Counted from the first letter of the stretch, positions 54,080-62,430 are shown. The stretch: DNA of 64,000 nucleotides from Runella zeae DSM 19591 (GCF_000423565.1 NZ_AUIF01000030.1:87535-151534); one strand, 5' to 3'. A program made the numbers and translations. Notes: generated by a model from the sequence alone, not told the origin.

Positions 54080-54946
54080 ATGAAGATTTGTTTTTCAGTG
54101 CTTCTTGTAGCATTAAATTACCCTGCTTTTTCGCAGATTTCTTTTCCTGAATTAAGCCCTAAAGGGTTTGTTTTACAGAAGATTGGATCAACTACCATTT
54201 CTATATCTTATGAAAGACCCGCATCTAGAGGCCGAAAAGTATTTGGTGGGTTAGTGCCTTACAATAAATTATGGCGAACAGGTGCAGGAAATTGTACCAA
54301 AATTGTTTTTAGTAAACCTGCTATTATTAACAATAAAAAAATTGATAAAGGAACCTATTCTGTTTTCTCTATTCCGAGTAAAAATAAATGGAAAATAATA
54401 ATAAATAGCGATACATTGTTATATGGAGTTTCTAATTATAATGCTCAAAAAAATGTTATTGTTTTTGAAACGAATCCTCATTTTTCAAATCGATTTTATG
54501 AATCACTCACTTTTGATATTGATGTAGTTCCAAATAATGCAAATGTTTATATTTCATGGGAAAATACACAAGTTTCATTTAAAGTAGATACTCAAGTAGA
54601 TAAAGATTCGAAAGAATTTATTGAGAGAAATTTATTAACCGACAAATCCACCAATTCGGAAGAATATGCTACTGCTGCGGAATACTATTATTATTTGAAT
54701 AAAGATTTAGATAAGGCTCTTTTGCTAATCGATAAAGCTTTGGCTAAAAGTAATGAGGCGTGGTATTATAGACAAAAAATTGATATTTTGGAGAAACAAA
54801 AAAAATATCAGCAAGCCATCGATATTTCTAATCTCGCCATTGAAGCCAATCAAAAACGGACTGATTGGACTGAAAAAGACAAGCTTCAAAGCAATGATGC
54901 CTTGAAGAAAAGGATTGAGTCTTTCAAAAAACAGCTTTTAAAGTAA
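54080..54946 (+). CDS. DUF2911 family protein with TPR-like tail
   Basis: 288 residues with a signal peptide (MKICFSVLLVALNYPAFSQ). The first part carries the DUF2911 pattern: ISYERPASRGRKVFGGLVPYNKLWRTGAG and KGTYSVFSIPSKNKWKIIIN. The last 100 residues form helical TPR-like repeats (EYATAAEYYYYLNKDLDKALLLIDKAL). Probably periplasmic. The function of DUF2911 is unknown. AT-rich compared with the surrounding repeats. Confidence 0.85.
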   Translation: MKICFSVLLVALNYPAFSQISFPELSPKGFVLQKIGSTTISISYERPASRGRKVFGGLVPYNKLWRTGAGNCTKIVFSKPAIINNKKIDKGTYSVFSIPSKNKWKIIINSDTLLYGVSNYNAQKNVIVFETNPHFSNRFYESLTFDIDVVPNNANVYISWENTQVSFKVDTQVDKDSKEFIERNLLTDKSTNSEEYATAAEYYYYLNKDLDKALLLIDKALAKSNEAWYYRQKIDILEKQKKYQQAIDISNLAIEANQKRTDWTEKDKLQSNDALKKRIESFKKQLLK

Positions 54947-54954
54947 AAAAAGAG

Positions 54955-55210
54955 GCTTGCGCCAAATTATAATTTGGGGGCGAAATCTGGTCTAGCGTCT
55001 GTGACGCTGTTGCTATACTATGCGTCGGAGACGCTGTGCCGTAGCCGTCCCGAAACACAGTTCGGGACGAGGCTTGGCTTGCCCCAAATTGTGCTTTGGG
55101 GCAAAATTTGGTCTAGCGTCTCTGACGCTACTGCTATACTATGCGTCGGAGACGCTTTACCGTAGCCGTCCCGAAACAGAGTTCGGGACGAGGCTTGATA
55201 GTTCGGGACA
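54955..55210 (+). repeat. Two further composite hairpin repeats
   Basis: Same elements as at 52740-53410: CCAAATTATAATTTGG, AGCGTCTCTGACGCT, GCGTCGGAGACGC and GTCCCGAAAC...GTTCGGGAC. With the first array they bracket the propeller pseudogene and the DUF2911 gene. Confidence 0.85.
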
Positions 55211-55219
55211 AGGGAGTGT

Positions 55220-55777
55220 TTATTTATCTACCAAAAACGTAAGCTTCCACGCGCCTCTTAGTTGGCCTATTTGGTAGCCGGTAGCTTTGTCGAACCGGTA
55301 TTTTTTCTGAATGGTTTTAGCAGTAGCTGTTTCAATATCTTTTTTAGGCTGACCGTGGCATTGGAGGCAGGTGGGCATCCCGATGCGGATGGGTTTATAA
55401 TACACATAGCCTTTTGGGATGGCGACCAAAGTATCTTTTAGTGGGGTATTGCTCTCAAAAGTATCAAGTATTTTTTTGTCAAAAATCGTGGCGGCATTGT
55501 CGGGGTTTCGGTTGCGAGTCGATACCCTTTGGATTTTTACCTGAGATGAAACCGAGTTGGTAAGCGGACTTGCGTTTTCGTGGCAAAAATCAACAGCATA
55601 AGCAGCGCCGCCTTTTTCAATAGCTCCTAGTAAATTAGATATCAAAGCCTGCTGGGCTTTCAAACTGAGCGAATCCCCTAGATGTCGATAGTTTGTAGAT
55701 TGAGTAGGCGAGGGTTTTAAGGCCGTGATTAAAATAGCTACCACAAAAAGAGAAGAAGCAGAAAGAAGGCGTTTCAT
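55220..55777 (-). CDS. DUF3365 c-type heme protein (Tll0287-like)
   Basis: 185 residues with a signal peptide. KIQRVSTRNRNPDNA (about 82-96) is the typical DUF3365 motif, and CLQCHG near 136 is a c-type heme attachment site (CxxCH). The fold is known from Tll0287-like proteins. Probably a periplasmic single-heme sensor or electron carrier. It follows a tiny membrane-protein ORF and the ars genes on the same strand. Confidence 0.85.
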   Translation of the reverse strand: MKRLLSASSLFVVAILITALKPSPTQSTNYRHLGDSLSLKAQQALISNLLGAIEKGGAAYAVDFCHENASPLTNSVSSQVKIQRVSTRNRNPDNAATIFDKKILDTFESNTPLKDTLVAIPKGYVYYKPIRIGMPTCLQCHGQPKKDIETATAKTIQKKYRFDKATGYQIGQLRGAWKLTFLVDK

Positions 55778-55827
55778 AGATATTAAGTGCTTATACCGAA
55801 ATAAAACTACAAATTTAAGTGCTAAAT

Positions 55828-55926
55828 CTATTCAGGTTTATTCTTTTGAAATGCGATTTTGTAAAGTACCCATCCAAACCCCGCAACGAGGTGAAGCATA
55901 ACAAGGGTGAAGAAAAAAGCTGCCAT
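55828..55926 (-). CDS. Small membrane protein, 32 aa
   Basis: MAAFFFTLVMLHLVAGFGWV and a charged tail ending in NKPE. One membrane helix with a positive end, a common pattern for small subunits of membrane complexes. It lies between arsC and the DUF3365 gene, same strand. No Shine-Dalgarno sequence is visible, which is usual for Bacteroidota. Confidence 0.4.
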   Translation of the reverse strand: MAAFFFTLVMLHLVAGFGWVLYKIAFQKNKPE

Positions 55927-55975
55927 GATTTTGAGTCATTAAATTGATACCCCAAAAGTGCAGCTTGTTTCGGAA

Positions 55976-56602
55976 TTAAACAGTGATATTAGTCACATTC
56001 ACCTGCCCCAATGCCCATTTCATCTCAGTTGCAATCTGCCGACAACGGGCGTCGTAGGTAGCGACTTCATCGGGGGTGTCGTCTGCCACTTTAGGATCTA
56101 TGTACATGATAGGGAGGCGTTTTTCGGCGCCGGGAATAAAAGGACAATTGGCCTCGGCCTGGTCGCAGGTCATAATAGCAGCGAAACCACTACTAGGATT
56201 GGGAGCTTGGTCATAGACTTTGGAAAAGGCTACGATAGGAGCCGTCAGTTCATCAAATCTGATCTCATAAACAGGATTTTCTTTTTCAGATAGTTTGTTG
56301 ATTTTCAGACCTGCACGCTCAAAAGCCGCGATAGTACGGTAATTGCAAGCGGTAGCTTCGGTACCTCCCGAAAAAGAAGACACGTTTTTGATTCCAAAAT
56401 ACGCCGCTGCTACCTGTGCCCATACTTGCCCTAAGTGACTACGGCGAGAATTGTGAGTACAGATAAACGTCAGATTGATAGGTTGTTGGGCTTGTATTTT
56501 GGTGGAAATATAGTGAGCAAGTGGCTGCAATATAGCTTGGCGCTCCGCCGATACCTCCCGAAGGTCTAGTGCTTCAAAATACTGTGTTACTTCAGAAATC
56601 AT
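55976..56602 (-). CDS. arsC: Arsenate reductase, low-molecular-weight phosphatase type
   Basis: 208 residues. The CX5R phosphatase loop is [11 protein letters not shown] with catalytic Cys48 and Arg54. The C-terminal part has other Cys residues ([11 protein letters not shown]) as resolving thiols, as in thioredoxin-linked ArsC. Arsenate is reduced to arsenite for export. It overlaps the acr3 gene by 4 bases. A thioredoxin gene is 2.6 kb away on the same strand. Confidence 0.85.
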   Translation of the reverse strand: MISEVTQYFEALDLREVSAERQAILQPLAHYISTKIQAQQPINLTFICTHNSRRSHLGQVWAQVAAAYFGIKNVSSFSGGTEATACNYRTIAAFERAGLKINKLSEKENPVYEIRFDELTAPIVAFSKVYDQAPNPSSGFAAIMTCDQAEANCPFIPGAEKRLPIMYIDPKVADDTPDEVATYDARCRQIATEMKWALGQVNVTNITV

Positions 56603-57633
56603 GGTTGAAATTTATGGGTTTGTTTGAGTGCGTAGTTGACAAATAAAATTAAGACGGGGACTTCAATCAAAGGACCAACTACAGCCGCAAAAGCAGCACC
56701 TGAGTTGATGCCAAAAACGGCAATAGCAACCGCAATACCTAATTCGAAATTGTTGCCAGCGGCCGTAAAAGCCAATGAGGTAGACTTGGCATAGTTGGTA
56801 CCTGTTTTTTTTGAAAGATAAAAAGCAGACATAAACATAATCGCAAAGTAAAAAGTAAGCGGAATGGCAATCCGAATTACATCAAGCGGAATCTGCACAA
56901 TCAACTGTCCTTTGAGACTAAACATGACAATGATGGTGAGCAGTAATGCTATCAGGGTAAGAGGGCTGATTGTGGGTAGATATACCTTTTCAAACCATTC
57001 ACGGCCTTTGAGGGCTGTAAGACCATAGCGAGAAATCATGCCTAACAAAAACGGAATACCCAAATAAATAAAAACGCTTTGGGCAACTTCTCTGATTGTA
57101 ATTTGGACTTCATAGCCTTTGAGACCAAAAAAAGGTGGGAGTATCGTAATAAAAAACCAAGCATAAACGGAATAAAAAAGGACTTGAAAGATACTATTGA
57201 AGGCTACCAAACCCGCAGCATAGAGGCGGTCTCCATTGGCGAGGTCGTTCCAGACAAGCACCATCGCAATGCACCGCGCAATACCAATCATAATCAGACC
57301 CGTCATGTATTCGGGTTTGTCTGGTAAAAAGATAACGGCTAATCCAAACATCAACAATGGACCGATAATCCAGTTTTGAAGGAGCGATAATAGCAGAATT
57401 TTGACATTTGAAAATACCTTGGGAAGTTCGTCATAGCGTACTTTTGCCAAGGGGGGATACATCATCAAGATAAGCCCTATCGCCAATGGGACATTGGTAG
57501 TACCTACATTAAAATGGTTGATAAAGGCCTCTGTTTTTGGGAAAAAGTAGCCAATACCTATGCCTAGAATCATCGCAAGAAAAATCCATAATGTAAGATA
57601 ACTATCTAAAAATGAGAGTTTTTTTTGTTGCAT
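56599..57633 (-). CDS. arsB: Arsenite efflux transporter, ACR3 family
   Basis: 344 residues with about ten membrane segments. [34 protein letters not shown] near 115-150 and [16 protein letters not shown] near 294 are the conserved ACR3 segments, including the Cys important for arsenite transport in the first. Exports arsenite through the inner membrane. It lies 30 bases after arsR and overlaps arsC. Confidence 0.92.
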   Translation of the reverse strand: MQQKKLSFLDSYLTLWIFLAMILGIGIGYFFPKTEAFINHFNVGTTNVPLAIGLILMMYPPLAKVRYDELPKVFSNVKILLLSLLQNWIIGPLLMFGLAVIFLPDKPEYMTGLIMIGIARCIAMVLVWNDLANGDRLYAAGLVAFNSIFQVLFYSVYAWFFITILPPFFGLKGYEVQITIREVAQSVFIYLGIPFLLGMISRYGLTALKGREWFEKVYLPTISPLTLIALLLTIIVMFSLKGQLIVQIPLDVIRIAIPLTFYFAIMFMSAFYLSKKTGTNYAKSTSLAFTAAGNNFELGIAVAIAVFGINSGAAFAAVVGPLIEVPVLILFVNYALKQTHKFQP

Positions 57634-57663
57634 ATTATTGTTGTAAATTTTTCAAAAAAAGAC

Positions 57664-58005
57664 TTAACAGCAAGATTGAGATTGACAGTTAGCGTTTTGG
57701 GACAAGTCGGCAAAAATTCCAAAGTGAGCCACAAATTGGTTAAACACCTCCCAATCAATACAATAACAGGAGGTTTTACCTTCGATAGTGCCTTTGATAA
57801 GGCCGCTCGCTTTTAATTCTTTGAGATGCTGCGAAACAGTAGCTTGGGCAAGTGGCAACCCTTCCACAATTTCGCCACAGATGCAGCTTTTTTGTTGGGC
57901 TAGTATTTTCAAAATCGCAATGCGTGCGGGGTGTGAAATAGCCTTTGCAAAATCGGCAAGAGCGATTTCGTCGGCTTGAAAATCCATTCGTCGGTTAATA
58001 GCCAT
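57664..58005 (-). CDS. arsR: ArsR-family metalloregulator
   Basis: 113 residues. Winged-helix with ISHPARIAILKILAQQKSCICGEIVEGLPLAQATVSQHLKELKASGLI; the Cys pair in KSCICGEI corresponds to the arsenite-sensing ELCVCDL motif. The C-terminus is Cys-rich (NCQSQSCC). It should repress the ars operon until arsenite binds. First gene of arsR-acr3-arsC. Confidence 0.92.
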   Translation of the reverse strand: MAINRRMDFQADEIALADFAKAISHPARIAILKILAQQKSCICGEIVEGLPLAQATVSQHLKELKASGLIKGTIEGKTSCYCIDWEVFNQFVAHFGIFADLSQNANCQSQSCC

Positions 58006-58020
58006 GATAATTGATTTTAT

Positions 58021-58036
58021 ATCGCAAATATACGAT
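58021..58036. promoter_or_regulatory. Candidate ArsR operator
   Basis: ATCGCAAATATACGAT, an imperfect palindrome (ATCG...CGAT), lies 15 bases before the arsR start codon. Confidence 0.4.
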
Positions 58037-58050
58037 GAATTATTGTTGAC

Positions 58051-58094
58051 ATAAAAACAAGGCAGCTTTTCTGTTGAAAGAAAACTACCTTGTT
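58051..58094 (-). terminator. Terminator after the DUF2892 gene
   Basis: On the minus strand, AACAAGGTAGTTTTC and its near complement AAAAGCTGCCTTGTT form a hairpin followed by TTTTTATG. Confidence 0.65.
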
Positions 58095-58126
58095 ATCAAA
58101 AAGAGGCGTTGATGGGTGATGGTCAA

Positions 58127-58333
58127 TTATTGCTTTACGGGGCAAGTATTCAACCCAAAAAGTGCGTAGAGAGGGCAAAAACTAATAATACTTGTAAGCG
58201 TAAAAACCCCCGCAACCCCCAGCGCTATGATGCCAAGGGTGCCTGTAAGTGTACCTGTAAAATAGAGTATGACGGCAATAGCTGCCACAATAAGACGAAT
58301 GCCGCGGTCGATGCCGCCCATGTTAGCTTTCAT
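58127..58333 (-). CDS. DUF2892 (YgaP transmembrane) family protein
   Basis: 68 residues: MKANMGGIDRGIRLIVAAIAVILY and two membrane segments, ending in LFGLNTCPVKQ. DUF2892 is the membrane part of YgaP rhodaneses. Here it is separate and lies in the sulfur region. The small ORF at 58346 precedes it and a CRP-like site is upstream of both. Confidence 0.85.
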   Translation of the reverse strand: MKANMGGIDRGIRLIVAAIAVILYFTGTLTGTLGIIALGVAGVFTLTSIISFCPLYALFGLNTCPVKQ

Positions 58334-58345
58334 TTTGGTATGTGT

Positions 58346-58441
58346 TTATGTAGTAAATCTTTCAATGATGAAATACACAATTCCCATCAGAAGTGCGCAA
58401 ATGAAGCATACTAGAATGATTTTGGATAATTGGGATTTCAT
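58346..58441 (-). CDS. Small membrane protein, 31 aa
   Basis: MKSQLSKIILVCFICALLMG continuing into a hydrophobic helix and ending ERFTT. One membrane segment. It is 12 bases before the DUF2892 gene and 35 bases after a CRP-like palindrome. Coding status is supported by position, not by family. Confidence 0.4.
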   Translation of the reverse strand: MKSQLSKIILVCFICALLMGIVYFIIERFTT

Positions 58442-58476
58442 GTAGCAAAGATGCACACAAACACACCTTCAAGTCA

Positions 58477-58490
58477 GTAACATAGGTTAC
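58477..58490. promoter_or_regulatory. CRP/FNR-type palindrome, copy 2
   Basis: GTAACATAGGTTAC. It overlaps the stop codon of the crp gene and lies 36 bases before the small ORF and DUF2892 unit. Confidence 0.45.
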
Positions 58491-59104
58491 AGTCGCACCT
58501 CTATTCCGTCGGGATATTGGGCGATTTTTTTCTCATTTTCGAGTTTTTTGGTGACTCGGCTTACCACTTCACGCGAGGTACCCATGGCATCAGCAATTTC
58601 ACGGTGTCGAATTTTGAGAAAAGGGTTGGCTTGCAAACTTGCTTTTTCGCGTAAAAAATGAAGGATACGGTTATCGAGATTATCAAACAGCAAGGCGTTG
58701 ATGGTCTGCAATAAGTCGGTATAGCGTAGATTGTTGAGAAGGTGAAAAAAAACGTTGAATTCAGGATATTGCCTCGACCACGTCCTGACCCAATCGGAAG
58801 GAAGCAATAGCAGCTCAGTCTCGCTTTCGGTGATAGCTACTATTTTGCTAGATTCTTCCTGAATCACCCCAAAAAAAGACATAATGCAGCTTTCGTTGGG
58901 ATGAATATAATAAAGTAAAAACTCCCGCTCATCGTGCCTCATGATTACTTTCACGAGGCCTTTTAATACAATCGGAACAGCCTGAATGTATTGGCCCTCC
59001 CGCAAAATCTCGACACCTTCAGGAATCGTTTTAGAAATCCCTTTTTGGAGCATTTCTTGGCGAAGGTTTTCGGAAAAAAGATGAAACTGAGCGGGGAGTA
59101 TCAT
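58487..59104 (-). CDS. Crp/Fnr-family transcriptional regulator
   Basis: 205 residues. Cyclic-nucleotide-binding-like beta roll (about 20-115), a long dimerisation helix, and an HTH (HREIADAMGTSREVVSRVTKKLE, about 168-190). The recognition helix SREVVSR keeps the Arg-Glu-x-x-x-Arg pattern of CRP, which reads GTGA half-sites. No N-terminal Cys cluster for iron-sulfur. It is surrounded by genes with GTGA-N6-TCAC-type sites, so it is the best candidate for their regulator. Confidence 0.9.
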   Translation of the reverse strand: MILPAQFHLFSENLRQEMLQKGISKTIPEGVEILREGQYIQAVPIVLKGLVKVIMRHDEREFLLYYIHPNESCIMSFFGVIQEESSKIVAITESETELLLLPSDWVRTWSRQYPEFNVFFHLLNNLRYTDLLQTINALLFDNLDNRILHFLREKASLQANPFLKIRHREIADAMGTSREVVSRVTKKLENEKKIAQYPDGIEVRL

Positions 59105-59119
59105 TGATTGAGTAAAAAC

Positions 59120-59163
59120 AAACCGCTATGTCGTCACAGTGCATTTCTCTACCACTGCGGTTT
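59120..59163 (-). terminator. Terminator after thioredoxin
   Basis: AAACCGC and GCGGTTT form a stem around a 30-base loop, followed on the minus strand by GTTTTTAC. The long loop makes it less certain. Confidence 0.45.
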
Positions 59164-59174
59164 TTCAAAAAAAA

Positions 59175-59492
59175 TTAATAAGCTTTGGTTGTTAATTGAT
59201 TTACGACTTGTTCGAGCTGTTTTTTCTGAACCACGCCCGACTGCCGCCAAAGAATTTTTCCGTTTTGAAACAAAATCAGTGTCGGAACTCCCTGGATTCG
59301 ATAGCTTTGGGAAGCGGCGGGGTTTTTGTCAACATCGATTTTGATAACACGCACACGGTCGCCCATTTGAGCCGCAAAATCTTTAATAATAGGTGACATC
59401 ATTTTGCAAGGCCCGCACCATTCGGCAAAAAAATCGACCAAAACAGGGGTGTCACCTTGAATAATATCATTAAAACTTTCTTTCTTTTCCAT
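59175..59492 (-). CDS. trxA: Thioredoxin
   Basis: 105 residues, standard thioredoxin length, with the redox site WCGPCK (residues 25-30) and cis-Pro in GVPTLILF. Reduces disulfides in the cytosol; here possibly the electron donor for ArsC and for persulfide chemistry. Fourth gene of a unit starting with a rhodanese gene. Confidence 0.93.
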   Translation of the reverse strand: MEKKESFNDIIQGDTPVLVDFFAEWCGPCKMMSPIIKDFAAQMGDRVRVIKIDVDKNPAASQSYRIQGVPTLILFQNGKILWRQSGVVQKKQLEQVVNQLTTKAY

Positions 59493-59521
59493 GACTTTTG
59501 GTTGTGTTTAAAAGGTGTGTA

Positions 59522-59731
59522 TTAAGCGTCGGACTTGGGTGTACTGATATCTTTCAAGATACCTCCACCAAAATACCCTAACAAGGCTCCATACGGAACC
59601 ATGGTTTGCCATTGGGATTTGATGGGGCAAGTGCCTGTGACACAGCCGATTTCTTTCCAATACAAAAAACCGCCTAGTGCACCCAAAAAAGCACCAATCC
59701 AGCCCCAAGGGATATTACTTAACTTCTTCAT
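59522..59731 (-). CDS. DUF6132 family membrane protein
   Basis: 69 residues. WGWIGAFLGALGGFLYWKEIGCVTGTCPIKS is typical of DUF6132, with two Cys in GCVTGTCPI and two membrane segments. It overlaps the preceding DUF2892-like gene by 17 bases and precedes trx by 29 bases. Function unknown; it usually occurs near rhodanese and DUF2892 genes. Confidence 0.8.
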   Translation of the reverse strand: MKKLSNIPWGWIGAFLGALGGFLYWKEIGCVTGTCPIKSQWQTMVPYGALLGYFGGGILKDISTPKSDA

Positions 59732-59951
59732 AATGTGTCTCTTCTATAGTATGTGTAGTAGAACGCCGTACGTTAGGGGTGGCACAGCCGCCTAGTCCGC
59801 AACCGACATTGAAAAGGGCTTGTAAGGCAAAAATTCCACCCATAAGCCCAAAAAGAGGTTGACGGTCGGCAAAAGCAGAGTAAATCAACCATAGCCCCAT
59901 ACTCATACGGAGTAGGCGCATAAAATCCCAGTTTTTAAGAACAGTGCTCAT
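59715..59951 (-). CDS. DUF2892-like small membrane protein
   Basis: 78 residues. MRLLRMSMGLWLIYSAFADRQPLFGLMGGIFALQALFNVGCGLGGC is the pattern of DUF2892/YgaP-type membrane proteins, with a Cys pair in CGLGGC. It lies between rhodanese and DUF6132 genes and overlaps the latter. Confidence 0.75.
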   Translation of the reverse strand: MSTVLKNWDFMRLLRMSMGLWLIYSAFADRQPLFGLMGGIFALQALFNVGCGLGGCATPNVRRSTTHTIEETHYEEVK

Positions 59952-59970
59952 CCTCTGATTGTTTTTAAGG

Positions 59971-60297
59971 TTAGTAAGGCCAGCTCATGATGCCACCCGC
60001 TAAATTGTAAAGATGCTCAAAACCAGCATTGCCTAGGATGTTGCAGGCCTGACCGCTGCGATTGCCACTACGACAATAAACAAAATAAGTTTTGTTTTTG
60101 TCCAATTTTTCAATTTTTTGTTGAAAATCTACGCTCATTAAGTCGATATTAATAGCCCCTTTGATCGCACCAGAGCGTACTTCGGCGGGAGTCCGTACAT
60201 CGATTACAACGGCTTGAGGCGTATCGGCGAGGAGTTGTTTAAAGGTCTCGGCGTTGACGTTTTGATAATTTTTCTTGGTTTTGAAAAAGCTAAACAT
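59971..60297 (-). CDS. Rhodanese-like sulfurtransferase
   Basis: The ATG at 60297 is preferred (about 108 residues). A single rhodanese domain with VIDVRTPAEVRSGAIKGAINI and the active-site loop VYCRSGNRSGQA (Cys near 70). Moves sulfane sulfur in the cytosol. First gene of a unit with DUF2892-like, DUF6132 and thioredoxin genes; a CRP-like site is 58 bases upstream. Confidence 0.88.
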   Translation of the reverse strand: MFSFFKTKKNYQNVNAETFKQLLADTPQAVVIDVRTPAEVRSGAIKGAINIDLMSVDFQQKIEKLDKNKTYFVYCRSGNRSGQACNILGNAGFEHLYNLAGGIMSWPY

Positions 60298-60354
60298 GAT
60301 GGTATGTGTTTTGATTTGATGAAACAAAGGTCATCAATCCGTTTAGCGTTTACA

Positions 60355-60368
60355 GTGATATTTGTTAC
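60355..60368. promoter_or_regulatory. CRP/FNR-type palindrome, copy 3
   Basis: GTGATATTTGTTAC, upstream of the rhodanese unit. It shares GTGATATTTGT with copy 4. Confidence 0.55.
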
Positions 60369-60383
60369 ATTAGCTTTGTACCA

Positions 60384-60421
60384 AACAAAAAATCCACGGT
60401 TCTAATTTTGACCGTGGATTT
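60384..60421 (-). terminator. Terminator after the HMA gene
   Basis: AAATCCACGGT and ACCGTGGATTT (11-bp stem) with a T run on the minus strand (GGATTTTTTG). Confidence 0.75.
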
Positions 60422-60446
60422 CTATTAATCCTAAACCCTTTAATAT

Positions 60447-60725
60447 TTATTTTTCTTCAGATAGTCTGCCTACGGCACAGCTTACATACGATTTGGCTTG
60501 GGTCAACAAGCTATTTTCACTACCTACTTCAGGATAACCCATGTGTGTCAATTCCTTGACGAAAACCTGACGTTTGAGGCTACCAGTATGGTCGATTGTA
60601 ACGCGTGACTCGTCTTTGTTGATGTTGATAGAAAGCACCCCTGTAAGGCCCAAAAGACGTTGTTTGATGCTATTCATACATCCTCCACATTTGATATTTT
60701 CTACTAAAATGGTTTCCGTTTTCAT
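60447..60725 (-). CDS. Heavy-metal-associated (HMA) domain protein
   Basis: The ATG at 60725 gives 92 residues; a longer frame exists but adds no domain. IKCGGCMNSI has the CxxC metal-binding pair of HMA copper chaperones, in a beta-alpha-beta domain of about 65 residues, followed by a short tail with one Cys. It follows the MBL-rhodanese gene on the same strand. Confidence 0.82.
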   Translation of the reverse strand: MKTETILVENIKCGGCMNSIKQRLLGLTGVLSININKDESRVTIDHTGSLKRQVFVKELTHMGYPEVGSENSLLTQAKSYVSCAVGRLSEEK

Positions 60726-60798
60726 AATTCTAACAGGGAAGGAGTGTTCAGTTTTTGCCAAAGCTGTACCTAAAAAATAACAATTACCCTGACAAAAG

Positions 60799-62223
60799 TC
60801 ATTTTTGGTTTTTAAGAGTACTGGGGCACACATAATCGGTGGTTTTGAAACGACCCGATTTCTGAATAGCCCCAAAGCCCCCGTCAATATCTACCAGATT
60901 GTCATAGCCCCTAGATTTCAAAATAGAAGCTGCCATCATAGACCGGTATCCACCTGCGCAGTGAATATACATCGTTTGGTCTTTAGGAAACTCGGCCATT
61001 AGCTCACTGATATAATCTAAGGGCAAATTTTTGGCTCCGTCCACGTGTTCTGCCGCAAATTCGCTTGGTTTGCGAACATCAATAATGAGTGCATCGGGTT
61101 GATTTTCCAATACATCCGCTAGTTCGTTGGCGGGAATAGAGGTGATACTATCTATTTCGTCGTTGGCATTGACCCATGTTTCAAATCCTCCTTCTAAGTA
61201 CCCAATCACGTTGTCATAACCTACGCGTGCGAGTCGGAGAATCGTCTCTTGTTCTTGGCCTATTTCGGTGACCAACAATAATTCTTGTTTTACATCAGGA
61301 ATCAAGGCTCCTACCCAAGGGGCAAATTGCCCACCTAAACCAATATTGATAGAATTGGGAATGAATCCTTTGTTGAAAACTTGGGCAGGGCGTGTATCCA
61401 ACACCACCGCGCCTGTTTCGTTGGCTGCTGCTTCAAACGCCGCAGGGCTTAGAGCCTGAGCCGCTCTTTTCATGACCACATCTATACTTTCATAGCCTTC
61501 TTTGTTCATCATTACATTTTGAGGAAAGTACTGAGGCGGCTTGGCGAGGCCGTCGGTTACTTCTTTGATAAATTCCTCCTTGGTCATGTTGGCACGAAGT
61601 GCGTAGTTAAATTTCTTTTGATTGCCGAGGGTATCGGTGGTTTCTTTGCTCATGTTTTTACCACAGGCCGAGCCCGCTCCGTGTGCAGGATAAACAATGA
61701 CCTCGTCGGGCAATGTCATGATTTTTTCGCGCAGTGAATCATACAGATACCCTGCCAAGTCATCGACGGTTAAATCTGACTTTTGGGCCAAATCGGGCCG
61801 ACCTACATCCCCGATAAAGAGCGTATCGCCACTAAAAAGCGCCTTTTCTTTGCCTTGTTCGTCGAAGAGCAAATAGCAGGTCGATTCCATCGTATGGCCG
61901 GGTGTATGTAATACTTTTATGGCAAGATTTCCTACTTGAAAAAGTTCGCCATCGGTAGCGATATGCGCCTCAAATCCCGTTTGGGCATGGGGGCCGTAGA
62001 CAATGGGTGCTCCTGTTTTTTGGGACAAATCCAAGTGACCAGACACAAAGTCGGCATGGAAGTGCGTCTCAAAGACATATTTGATGTTAGCCCCATTTTT
62101 ATTGGCTTTTTCGATATAAGGACTTACTTCTCTAAGGGGGTCGATGACCGCCGCTTCGCCTTCACTTTCAATGTAATAGGCACCTTGAGCGAGGCATCCA
62201 GTATAAATTTGTTCGATTTTCAT
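60799..62223 (-). CDS. MBL-fold persulfide dioxygenase-like protein with two rhodanese domains
   Basis: 474 residues. The metallo-beta-lactamase domain has THFHADFVSGH near 53-63, LHTPGHTMEST, SGDTLFIGDVGRPDL and a final His in YPAHGAGSACGK, the ETHE1/BLH pattern (glutathione persulfide oxidation to sulfite). Two rhodanese domains follow (about 265-365 and 370-465). The first lacks the catalytic Cys (VTEIGQEQET in the loop) and the second has it (YIHCAGGYRS, about 423). A CRP-like site is 61 bases upstream. Confidence 0.88.
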   Translation of the reverse strand: MKIEQIYTGCLAQGAYYIESEGEAAVIDPLREVSPYIEKANKNGANIKYVFETHFHADFVSGHLDLSQKTGAPIVYGPHAQTGFEAHIATDGELFQVGNLAIKVLHTPGHTMESTCYLLFDEQGKEKALFSGDTLFIGDVGRPDLAQKSDLTVDDLAGYLYDSLREKIMTLPDEVIVYPAHGAGSACGKNMSKETTDTLGNQKKFNYALRANMTKEEFIKEVTDGLAKPPQYFPQNVMMNKEGYESIDVVMKRAAQALSPAAFEAAANETGAVVLDTRPAQVFNKGFIPNSINIGLGGQFAPWVGALIPDVKQELLLVTEIGQEQETILRLARVGYDNVIGYLEGGFETWVNANDEIDSITSIPANELADVLENQPDALIIDVRKPSEFAAEHVDGAKNLPLDYISELMAEFPKDQTMYIHCAGGYRSMMAASILKSRGYDNLVDIDGGFGAIQKSGRFKTTDYVCPSTLKNQK

Positions 62224-62283
62224 GTTTGCAGAGAAAATGAGTGTTTGTCAATACAAATGACGTTTTTTTTGGAAAGTCTGAAA

Positions 62284-62297
62284 GTGATATTTGTCAC
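62284..62297. promoter_or_regulatory. CRP/FNR-type palindrome, copy 4
   Basis: GTGATATTTGTCAC, a perfect GTGA-N6-TCAC site, 61 bases before the MBL-rhodanese gene. Confidence 0.6.
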
Positions 62298-62410
62298 GTT
62301 CGACAAAAAACAAAAAGACTTTTTGATAAAAAGGCGAGCGAAGAAGAGAAAGTTCCGATTTTGACGGAAAGGTATTCGAAGTAAGTCCGTCATCAATAAG
62401 GTTAAATAAA

Positions 62411-62430
62411 ATGGGGCTGTCTCAAAAGTA
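62411..62430. other. IS-end-like motif
   Basis: GGGGCTGTCTCAAAAGT resembles terminal inverted repeats of several Bacteroidota insertion sequences. It is left of the IS4-family element; its mate is not in the window, so it may be the true left end of the IS or an older remnant. Confidence 0.4.
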
